Position numbers and translations under genes: made by a program. A stretch of 64,000 nucleotides of DNA from Drosophila persimilis (lineage: Eukaryota; Arthropoda; Insecta; Diptera; Drosophilidae), in contig NW_020825601.1 of NCBI RefSeq assembly GCF_003286085.1, positions 17,595 through 81,594 on the forward strand, in the 5' to 3' direction. Below, one piece after another: positions 40,762-51,500 of the stretch (positions within the stretch are counted from its first letter, which is position 1; each line of letters starts with the position of its first letter). The notes beneath the pieces were generated by a model, which saw only the letters and a list, made by a program, of their open reading frames with translations, was not told where the DNA came from and did no database searches.

Positions 40762-42685
40762 TGTAGTGGCCAGTGAAGCAAACCCAGATTAAATTCCCTA
40801 ATAATTTCCCAGATATAAAGCAGATTCAAATCACGCGCCAACTTGATTAGTTCGAACACCAAGGCTTTAAAAACAGCTACTTCGAATATGGAGCTTTAAT
40901 TGCTCGAATGTTCTTTTTCGTCTCTCGAGACCGAATTCCATGGAAGGGCCCCGTTAAAGCTCGTCTATGCCGCTTAAGCCGACAGCGACGGTGAACACGC
41001 GGATCAATTCCATTTTTCTCCCAAAACACTTCGGTTGTGCCTGTGCCAATAGTGCCAAACTCTAGTGGAAGTCCACGTGTCCCTGTATTACATAATACAT
41101 ACCAAATTACATAATTGCAAGTCGGCGGAGAATCGACTAAAAAGCAAGATCAAGCTATATTGTGTGGTGAAAGTGCAAAGTGCTACGTAGAGAAAAAAAA
41201 AAGAAGGTGATTATAAAGGAAAGCAGGTTTGGTACATTCACTGAATTCCGAATCTATTACAGAATCTCTTGGTCACTGGAGGTCTGCCGTGCTTTGGCGC
41301 TCTCACGCCTAAAACCCCCCCCACGCAACCTCCAGTGTCTTATTTTTGGCCGCTTCGAATTACACGCGTCTCCGTTGTACGGACGATCTGCATCGACTTT
41401 TGAATGCCCTCTAATCGTATCTTGCGAGATACAACTCAACATCCTTGATGCGGAATCGACAACGCCTAGGAATTAAAGTGGAAATTTATGTCAGCTGAAA
41501 TTGTGCAGAAAATGTGAATACCAGATCAGGAATCGGAATCTAGGGTGACCTGTGTCGTGGACAACATGTGATCATCGATTCGTGAGTACGAACATACCCG
41601 CGAAATAGCAGGGTATAGCAGCGGTGCAGCGTAATGAAAGGGAGAGCGTGATAACTCACACTCCAAGAGCGAGCTTTCGTTCGAAGAGAATTCGGACATA
41701 TGCGTGCGTATGCACACACATATAAACGTGCATTAATTTGATCATCGACATTCTCTTTGCTTTGTCTTGTTCTTTTCTTTTGCTTGCATTCTTGTGTTTG
41801 CACTTCAATTAAATTTGACTTTAAATGTAAAATCATATAAACATATACATTTATATTAAGGAATATCTTTCCTATAGAATTAATTTCTTTATCTTATGTC
41901 TTAAGTTCCTTTCCTAATTAACTCAATGTTAAGCCTTGATTAACTCTGGCAATGTCGGCCAAAATATCAGTCTTTAATTCTTTACTATTTTTATATAATT
42001 AATATTGTTCCACAGCTACCGAAGCCGTTCATTGGGCCCAACGAGCTCGTCAAGGAAAGTGTTTGAATTTGGTAATGATCATTAGTTTTGTATTGAATGG
42101 AAATGTTGACCTTCGTGAGTAAAAAGGCTCAGTTTTGCTATGAATTGTATTTTATATTCTTAAGTTAATGAACCTTTTGTTAGATATGAATCTTTTGAAT
42201 CTTGATTAATATAACTATTTTGAATTAACATGAATATGGAATAAATAACCACCATTCTGTCTAAGTACATAATGCCAATGATACATCGAGTGTAATAATG
42301 CCGCGGTAGTTACGTTAGGGGCCATGCCAACATCGTTCCACGCATTGCCGAAGGTAGGGAGGGTATAGAGGAACTAGTGATCTCCTACACCTAGGATCAC
42401 TAAATTAAATACGCGACTACCGGATTCCTTCTTGCCATCTATGCCGACCGGGGATTGAGTACAATTGTTTTTTTTTTCTTGTGTTTTGATCAAAGTAGAT
42501 TCTGTGTAAGTGCACTTAAATTTGTATAATATGGCGAGAACAAGGAAGTATAGGGATAGGAAAGACCCCGACCCCATCCGGCGAGCTGAGCCCAGAGCGC
42601 AGTATAGTGCACTAACCCCGATTCCCTTTCCTGCTGAGGCTGCATTGCCAAAAAGATTTAACCAGCCCGTAGCCATAACATTATA
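40762..42685 (+). repeat. 3' LTR of family A copy 2 (~1.92 kb)
   Basis: Begins TGTAGTGGCC and ends ACATTATA before satellite GGTGCTATATAG. It contains an inverted repeat of 10 bp (CACTGGAGGT at 41274-41283 with ACCTCCAGTG at 41328-41337) around a C-run, a TATAAA at 41721-41726, and AATAAA near 42240. The TATA/poly(A) order is plausible for an LTR promoter but unproven. Repeated small frames (41180-41476, 41540-41836 and others) are not supported as genes. Confidence 0.92.
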
Positions 42686-43159
42686 GGTGCTATATAGTTG
42701 CGGAGGTTCCACTTTTTTATGGGCTAGAGTGCCATATTGGTGCTAGTGCCCAAGATGTGCGATCCTGCCACATTTCCTGGAGCGTGGGGGCTATATAGGT
42801 GCGGTGGTTCAGTATACATGCTAGTGCTGGATAGGGAAGTGTTATATATTAGTTCAGGTGCCATATAGTTGCGGAGGTTCCACTTTTTTGGGGCTATATT
42901 GCCATATTGGTGCTTATGCCCAAAATATGCGATCCTGCCAAATTTCCTAGAGCGTGGGTGCCATATAGGTGCGGTGGTTCAGTATACATGCCAGTGCTGG
43001 ATAGGGAAGGGTTCTATATAAGTGCAGGTGCCATATAGTTGCGGAGGTTCCACTTTTTTGGGGCTATATTGCCATATTGGTGCTTATGCCCAAAATATGC
43101 GATCCTCCCACATTTCCTGGAGTGTGTATGCTATATAGTTGCGGTGGTTCAGTATACAT
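42686..43159 (+). repeat. ~170-bp satellite, about 2.8 monomers, plus polarity
   Basis: Separates family A copies 2 and 3. Its monomers carry rare variants (TTATATATTAGTTCAGG at about 42842, GTGGGTGCCATATAGG at about 42953, GATCCTCCCACATTTCC at about 43101) that recur in the large array at about 55990, 56960 and 57107. Confidence 0.93.
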
Positions 43160-43374
43160 ACCTTGAGGAGCCTGAACCAATAATATCAGCGATCATGCGT
43201 AATAAGATGTCCTGCTGGAATTGTGATAAGATAGGGCATAGATGGGATGATTGTGTGGAACCTAGAAGCATATTTTGTTACGGTTGTGGAACCAAGAATG
43301 TTTACAAGCCACGTTGCTCTAAGTGCCATCCTTCGGAAAACCGGCTGCGGGATGTGTCAACGAACCTCCTGTAG
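43160..43374 (+). pseudogene. gag: gag 3' fragment of family A copy 3
   Basis: Encodes only the last ~70 residues of Gag, with the CCHC knuckle and Cys4 cluster, and the TAG at 43372-43374. The frame is fused upstream to satellite sequence from 43039, which gives a chimeric open frame without biological support. The frameshift signal is retained (43335-43382). Confidence 0.88.
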
Positions 43375-46300
43375 GCACATCCGTACCAAAACATAGCGAA
43401 AGCATCAGTCAGACTATAGATGAGGGTTTAGCTAAAACCGCTATGGACTCAGGATTTTTATCGGATAAACGACCAACTAGATATTTACCCTTACATGTAA
43501 GACTGTCAATTTACAAGAAAGCTAGAAATAGGATATTTGGCGACCTTTGTACCATATCAACTACGACAAAATCTAAAAGATCTACCCTTCGATTACGCAA
43601 ATTTTGGAAAACAGTTGCTAGCACTCGACAATGCTTAATTGCTTCCATATTCAGTACGGGAGATAATCGTCTGTACACACCCATCACGATTGAAGACAAG
43701 GTTTACAACGCCTTGTTAGATTCTGGAGCGTCGGTTAGTTGCGTTGGCAACAATGCCGCCCGTGCTCTCCTTAACCATCCGAAATCACGTAAGTGTTCGG
43801 GAAGGGTTAAAACAGCCAGCGGAACCAAATGCTCGGTTGAGGGCATTTTCACAGCGACTATTACATATCGTAGTCTCACGGAAAGTATAGATTTTTTCAT
43901 CATACCAAACTCAACCCAAGAGGTTTACTTAGGAATTGACTTTTTTTGGAAATTTAAACTTGCTGATCGACTCATGAGCGAAAGTGTCTCTGAGTTAGAT
44001 ATAGGTCCCACGGAGGATGAGGAAAGCTCACCCAAGTTACACAAACTTTCTAGTAAAGAGCAGGAGAGACTGCAAGATGTCGTCGAAATTTTTCCTTCGT
44101 ACGAACGAGACGGATTGGGCAGAACCAGCATTATTTCGCACTCGATCGACGTAGGTGATGCTAAGGCGATTAAACAAAGACACTGGCCAATCTCCCCTGC
44201 GCGCGAAAAACTTATGTTTTCTGAGGTAGATAATATGTTAGCTCTCGATATCATAGAACCTTCTTGCAGTCCTTGGAGTAGTAATTGTGTTCTTGTTCAA
44301 AAAGGTGATAAGGTTCGGTTGTGTTTAGACTCTCGCGAGATCAATAAATACACGAGAAAGGATGCTTACCCCTTACCACATATTGACGGGATCTTAAGCC
44401 GCTTACCTCCAGCGCGGTATATAACTGGTCTTGATATTAAACATGCTTTCTGGCAAATACCATTGGACTAGCCATCACGACCGTATACTGCGTTTACCGT
44501 TCCGAATCGTCCACTGTACCAATATAAGGTCATGCCATTTGGTCTGACAAATGCACCTCAGACCTTATGCCGCTTAATGGACCATGTCATACCCCCACAT
44601 TTACGGAATCGAGTTTTTGTATATCTCGATGACTTGCTTGTTCTATCGGATGACTTTGATTCGCACTTGATTCTTTTGCAAGAAATCGCACTATGCTTAA
44701 GAAAAGCGAATATTACTATCAACGTTCGAAAATCTAAGTTCTGCATGAGAGAGATTAAATATCTCGGTTTCATAATTTCGGATGGTCAGATCCAGACTGA
44801 TCCATTTAAGATTCAGGCAATCAACGACTTCCCAATTCCAACAACGGTAAAGCAGTTACGACGGTTTCTCGGTTTATCCGGATGGTATCGACGTTTCGTC
44901 GAGAATTATGCCTCCGTGAGCTATCCATTGACCGAGATGCTTTTGAAGAATTGAAACGAAGATTAACATCAGCTCCAATCCTCAGAACTCCTGATTTTTC
45001 TAAGAAATTCATCTTATTGTGTGATGCTAGTTCTTTTGGTCTCGGGTGCGTCCTAGCGCAAGAGAATGAAGAAGGCTTCGAAATGCCAATTGGATACATG
45101 TCGGTTAAGTTATCCAAAGCTCAACGGAATTATTCCGTTACAGAACTAGAATGTCTAGCAGTTATTAAGGGAATTAAGAAATTTCGAGCTTACATAGAAG
45201 GCCAGGAATTCTTAGTAATAACTGACCATGCAGCATTGCAGTGGTTGATGCGACAAAAGGATTTGTCTGGAAGGCTCGCGCGATGGGCTATACAGTTACA
45301 GGGTTTTGATTTCCGCATTGAACACCGGAAGGGTTCACAAAATGTTATTGCTGACACTCTGTCCAGGCAAAATGAATCGTCCGTAGATGAGTTTATCGAT
45401 CTAGGGCCGATCATCGATTTAGAGTCCGAGCATTTCACTTCGTTGGAATATCTGGATTTAATTGAACGCATTCAGCAGAACCAAGAGAAACTTCCAGATT
45501 TAAAAATAACAGATGGCTATGTATACAAACGCACCGAAGCTTCGATTGGAGATTCTGAATCTGACCACCAGTCGTGGAAATTATGGGTAGCCTCTGGCCT
45601 AGTCAGTAGTGTTATCAAACAAGCCCATGATTCTCCTAGCGCATCACATGGCGGGATGGGTAAAACCGTTGAAAAACTTAAGAGATACCTGTTCTGGCCC
45701 AAGATGTTGGTTCAAATCCGAGAGTACGTGAATAATTGTGTCGTTTGTAAACAGACCAAAAGTCCCAATATAGTATTACGACCACCATTGGGAAAGCCAA
45801 TGCAATCAGAGAGACCGTTTCAACGACTCTACATGGATCCGTTAGGTCCATACCCTCGTTCAAAGGCAGGGAATATCGGATTATTAATAATCGTGGATCA
45901 TTGTACAAAATTCCATTTTCTCTGTCCATTGAAACGATTCACTTCCGGAAAGATTTGCGAGTACTTAGAAAATTCCATTTTCTTTACGTTTGGAGTGCCG
46001 GAATCCATCTTAACGGACAATGGTTCTCAATTTCGATCAGGATTCTTTGAGGCTTTTCTAACTCGATTTTCCATTAAACATATTTGTACCGCTTTTTATT
46101 CGCCTCAAGCGAATGTAAGCGAGCGCTTAAACTGATCGGTTTTGGCGGCTATCCGTGCGTACGTGGGGAAAGATCACACTACCTGGGATCAACGACTGAA
46201 TGAGATTAACGGTGCTATTCGATCCAGTCTACATACAACCACCGGATATTCTCCTTACTTCCTTACGTTTGGGCAAAACATGATTTTGAATGGCAAGGAT

Positions 46301-46651
46301 TACGAATTGCTCAGGAAACTTAACTTGCTATCAGATGATTCTAGAGTTAATTACCCCGATGCTCTGCAGTTGGCAAGGTATGCAGCAAAGGTCAACAATG
46401 CAAAGGCTCATGCAACCAACGCGAGGGTATACAATTTGAGGAGTAGAAACATACAATTCAACGTCGGAGATCAGGTTTACGTTCGCAATTTCGCCCAAAG
46501 CAACGCGTCTAAACAATTCAGCCATAAATTAGCGCAGGCGTTTGTGACCGCCACAGTAACGAAAAAGCTAGGTCCTGTTTATTACGAATTATCGAACGAG
46601 AAAGGAAAGAAAATGGGAGTATATCACGTAAAGGATATTCAAACCCGCTAA
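43341..46651 (+). pseudogene. pol: pol of family A copy 3, two stops plus a 49-bp deletion
   Basis: Same protease-RT-RNase H-integrase order as copy 2. In-frame TAG at 44469-44471 and TGA at 46133-46135 match the copy 2 stops. In addition, 49 bases are missing at about 44942, between RT and RNase H, with ATGCTT at both ends of the lost segment in copy 2; this shifts the frame. Residue differences from copy 2 include Ile to Asn near 43910, Met to Ile near 44440 and Pro to Ala near 45590. Not functional as it stands. Confidence 0.92.
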
Positions 46652-46723
46652 TTCACTGTCCTTCTTTTCTTTTCGATTACGATACCTGTCGATCACTCCT
46701 GGACATAATCTGGTGGTGGAGAG

Positions 46724-48525
46724 TGTAGTGGCCAGTGAAGCAAACCCAGATTAAATTCCCTAATAATTTCCCAGATATAAAGCAGATTCAAATCACGCGC
46801 CAACTTGATTAGTTCGAACACCAAGGCTTTAAAAACAGCTACTTCGAATATGGAGCTTTAATTGCTCGAATGTTCTTTTTCGTCTCTCGAGACCGAATTC
46901 CATGGAAGGGCCCCGTTAAAGCTCGTCTATGCCGCTTAAGCCGACAGCGACGGTGAACACGCGGATCAATTCCATTTTTCTCCCAAAACACTTCGGTTGT
47001 GCCTGTGCCAATAGTGCCAAACTCTAGTGGAAGTCCACGTGTCCCTGTATTACATAATACATACCAAATTACATAATTGCAAGTCGGCGGAGAATCGACT
47101 AAAAAGCAAGATCAAGCTATATTGTGTGGTGAAAGTGCAAAGTGCTACGTAGAGAAAAAAAAAGAAGGTGATTATAAAGGAAAGCAGGTTTGGTACATTC
47201 ACTGAATTCCGAATCTATTACAGAATCTCTTGGTCACTGGAGGTCTGCCGTGCTTTGGCGCTCTCACGCCTAAAACCCCCCCCACGCAACCTCCAGTGTC
47301 TTATTTTTGGCCGCTTCGAATTACCAGCGTCTCCGTTGTACGGACGATCTGCATCGACTTTTGAATGCCCTCTAATCGTATCTTGCGAGATACAACTCAA
47401 CATCCTTGATGCGGAATCGACAACGCCTAGGAATTAAAGTGGAAATTTATGTCAGCTGAAATTGTGCAGAAAATGTGAATACCAGATCAGGAATCGGAAT
47501 CTAGGGTGACCTGTGTCGTGGACAACATGTGATCATCGATTCGTGAGTACGAACATACCCGCGAAATAGCAGGGTATAGCAGCGGTGCAGCGTAATGAAA
47601 GGGAGAGCGTGATAACTCACACTCCAAGAGCGAGCTTTCGTTCGAAGAGAATTCGGACATATGCGTGCGTATGCACACACATATAAACGTGCATTAATTT
47701 GATCATCGACATTCTCTTTGCTTTGTCTTGTTCTTTTCTTTTGCTTGCATTCTTGTGTTTGCACTTCAATTAAATTTGACTTTAAATGTAAAATCATATA
47801 AACATATACATTTATATTAAGGAATATCTTTCCTATAGAATTAATTTCTTTATCTTATGTCTTAAGTTCCTTTCCTAATTAACTCAATGTTAAGCCTTGA
47901 TTAACTCTGGCAATGTCGGCCAAAATATCAGTCTTTAATTCTTTACTATTTTTATATAATTAATATTGTTCCACAGCTACCGAAGCAGTTCATTGGGCCC
48001 AATGAGCTCGTCAAGGAAAGTGTTTGAATTTGGTAATGATCATTAGTTTTGTATTGAATGGAAATGTTGACCTTCGTGAGTAAAAAGGCTCAGTTTTGCT
48101 ATGAATTGTATTTTATATTCTTAAGTTAATGAACCTTTTGTTAGATATGAATCTTTTGAATCTTGATTAATATAACTATTTTGAATTAACATGAATATGG
48201 AATAAATAACCACCATTCTGTCTAAGTACATAATGCCAATGATACATCGAGTGTAATAATGCCGCGGTAGTTACGTTAGGGGCCATGCCAACATCGTTCC
48301 ACGCATTGCCGAAGGTAGGGAGGGTATAGAGGAACTAGTGATCTCCTACACCTAGGATCACTAAATTAAATACGCGACTACCGGATTCCTTCTTGCCATC
48401 TATGCCGACCGGGGATTGAGTACAATTGTTTTTTTTTTCTTGTGTTTTGATCAAAGTAGATTCTGTGTAAGTGCACTTAAATTTGTATAATATGGCGAGA
48501 ACAAGGAAGTATAGGGATAGGAAAG
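46724..48525 (+). repeat. 3' LTR of family A copy 3, lacking its last ~160 bases
   Basis: Matches 40762-42563 of copy 2. It breaks off after AGGATAGG/AAAG-like sequence (GGGATAGGAAAG) and joins satellite at AGTTCAGGTGCC, with AG shared by both sides. The 10-bp inverted repeat is present here as well. Confidence 0.9.
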
Positions 48526-51500
48526 AGTTCAGGTGCCATATAGTTGCGGAGGTTCCACTTTTTTGGGGCTATATTGCCATATTGGTGCTTATGCCCAAAA
48601 TATGCGATCCTGCCACATTTCCTGGAGTGTGTATGCTACATAGTTGCGGTGGTTCAGTATACATGCCAGTGCTGGATAGGGAAGGGTTCTATATAAGTGC
48701 AGAAGCCATATAGTTGCGGAGGTTCCACTTTTTTGGGGCTATATTGCCATATTGGTGCTAGTGCCCAAGATGTGCGATCCTGCCACATTTCCTGGAGCGT
48801 GGGGGCTATATAGGTGCGGTGGTTCAGTATACATGCCAGTGCTGGATAGGGAAGGGTTCTATATAAGTGCAGGTGCCATATAGTTGCGGAGGTTCCACTT
48901 TTTTGGGGCTATATTGCCATATTGGTGCTTATGTCCAAAATATGCGATCCTGCCACTTTTCCTAGAGCGTGGGTTCCAGATCGTTGCGGTGATTCAATAT
49001 ACATGCAAGTGCTGTATAGGGAAGGTTTCTATATAAGTGCAGGTGTCATATAATTTCGGAGGTTCCACTTTTTTAGGGCTATATTGCCATATTGGTGCTT
49101 ATGCCCAAACAATGCGATCCTGCCAAATTTCCTAGAGCGTGGGTGCTATATAGGTGCGGTGGTTCAGTATACATGCCAGTGCTGGATAGGGAAGGGTTCT
49201 ATATAAGTGAAGGTGCCATATAGTTGCGGAGTTCCACTTTTTTGAGGCTATAGTGCCGTATTGTTGCTAGTGCCCAAGATGTGCGATCTTGCCACATTTC
49301 CTGGAGCGTGGGTGATATATGGGTGCGGTGATTCAGTATACATGCCAGTGCTTGATAGGGAAGGGTTCTATATAAGTGCAGGTGCCATATAGTTGCGGAG
49401 GTTCCACTTTTTTATGGGCTAGATTGCCATATTGGTGCTAGTGCCAAAGATGTGCGATCCTGATACATTTCCTGGAGCGTGGGGGCTATAGAGGTCCGGT
49501 GGTTCAGTATACATGCCAGTGCTGGATAGGGAAGGGTTCTATATAAGTGCAGAAGCCATATAGTTGCGGAGGTTCCACTTTTTTGGGGCTATATTGCCAT
49601 ATTGGTGATTATGCCCATAATATGCGATCCTGCCACATTTCCTGGAGTGTGTATGCTATATAGTTGCGGTGGTTCAGTATACATGCCAGTGCTGGATAGG
49701 GAAGGGTTCTATATAAGTGCAGGTGCTATATAGTTGCGGAGGTTCCACTTTTTTATGGGCTAGAGTGCCATATTGGTGCTAGTGCCCAAGATGTGCGATC
49801 CTGCCACATTTCCTGGAGCGTGGGGGCTATATAGGTGCGGTGGTTCAGTGTACATGCTAGTGCTGGATAGGGAAGTGTTCTATATTAGTGCAGGTGCCAT
49901 ATAGTTGCGGAGGTTCCACTTTTTTGGGGCTATATTGCCATATTGGTGCTTATGCCCAAAATATGCGATCCTGCCACATTTCCTGGAGTGTGGATTCTAT
50001 AGAGGTGCGGTGGTTCAGTATACATGCCAGTGCTGGATAGGGAAGGGTTCTATATAAGTGCAGGTGCCATATAGTTGCGGAGGTTCCACTTTTTTGGGGC
50101 TATATTGCCATATTGGTGCTTATGCCCAAAATATGCGATCCTGCCACATTTCCTGGAGCGTGGGTGCTATATAGGTGCGGTGGTTCAGTATACATGCCAG
50201 TGCTGGATAGGGAAGGGTTCTATATAATTGCAGGTGCCATATAGTTTCGGAGGTTCCACTTTTTTATGGGCTAGAGTGCCATATTGGTGCTAGTGCCCAA
50301 AATATGCGATCCTGCCAAATTTCCTAGAGCGTGGGTGCCATATAGGTGCGGTGGTTCAGTATACATGCCAGTGCTGGATAGGGAAGGGTTCTATATAAGT
50401 GCAGGTGCCATATAGTTGCGGAGGTTCCACTTTTTTGGGGCTATATTGCCATATTGGTGCTTATGCCCAAAATATGCGATCCTGCCACATTTCCTGGAGT
50501 GTGTATGCTACATAGTTGCGGTGGTTCAGTATACATGCCAGTGCTGGATAGGGAAGGGTTCTATATAAGTGCAGAAGCCATATAGTTGCGGAGGTTCCAC
50601 TTTTTTATGGGCTAGAGTGCCATATTGGTGCTAGTGCCCAAGATGTGCGATCCTGCCACATTTCCTGGAGCGTGGGGGCTATATAGGTGCGGTGGTTCAG
50701 TGTACATGCTAGTGCTGGATAGGGAAGTGTTCTATATTAGTGCAGGTGCCATATAGTTGCGGAGGTTCCACTTTTTTGGGGCTATATTGCCATATTGGTG
50801 CTTATGCCCAAAATATGCGATCCTGCCACATTTCCTGGAGTGTGGATTCTATATAGGTGCGGTGGTTCAGTATACATGCCAGTGCTGGATAGGGAAGGGT
50901 TCTATATAAGTGCAGGTGCCATATAGTTGCGGAGGTTCCACTTTTTTGGGGCTATATTGCCATATTGGTGCTTATGCCCAAAATATGCGATCCTGCCACA
51001 TTTCCTGGAGCGTGGGTGCTATATAGGTGCGGTGGTTCAGTATACATGCCAGTGCTGGATAGGGAAGGGTTCTATATAATTGCAGGTGCCATATAGTTTC
51101 GGAGGTTCCACTTTTTTATGGGCTAGAGTGCCATATTGGTGCTAGTGCCCAAAATATGCGATCCTGCCAAATTTCCTAGAGCGTGGGTGCCAAATAGGTG
51201 CGGTGGTTCAGTATACATGCCAGTGCTGGATAGGGAAGGGTTCTATATAAGTGCAGGTGCCATATAGTTGCGGAGGTTCCACTTTTTTGGGGCTATATTG
51301 CCATATTGGTGCTTATGCCCAAAATATGCGATCCTGCCACATTTCCTGGAGTGTGTATGCTACATAGTTGCGGTGGTTCAGTATACATGCCAGTGCTGGA
51401 TAGGGAAGGGTTCTATATAAGTGCAGAAGCCATATAGTTGCGGAAGTTCCACTTTTTTGGGGCTATATTGCCATATTGGTGCTAGTGCCCAAGATGTGCG

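Larger units (their letters stand above)
35649..42685 (+). mobile_element. Ty3/gypsy family A, copy 2, lacking 5' LTR
   Basis: Starts inside the leader (equivalent to base 2826 of the left copy), so 5' LTR, primer site and ~350 bases of leader are missing. It contains gag with a 31-bp deletion, pol with two in-frame stops, and a full 3' LTR. It then returns to satellite as GGTGCTATATAG. Copy 3 shares both pol stops. Confidence 0.94.
43160..48525 (+). mobile_element. Ty3/gypsy family A, copy 3, truncated at both ends
   Basis: Offset by exactly 6011 bases from copy 2 up to 44941, then by 5962 because of a 49-bp deletion. It starts near the end of gag and stops about 160 bases before the LTR end. 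It differs from copy 2 at roughly a dozen sites over 5 kb by eye and shares both pol stops, which points to local duplication rather than separate transposition. Confidence 0.93.

Noticed and set aside
43039-43374. A satellite-Gag fusion protein at the left edge of copy 3
   Set aside because: The open frame crosses a truncation junction by chance; no promoter or native start supports it.
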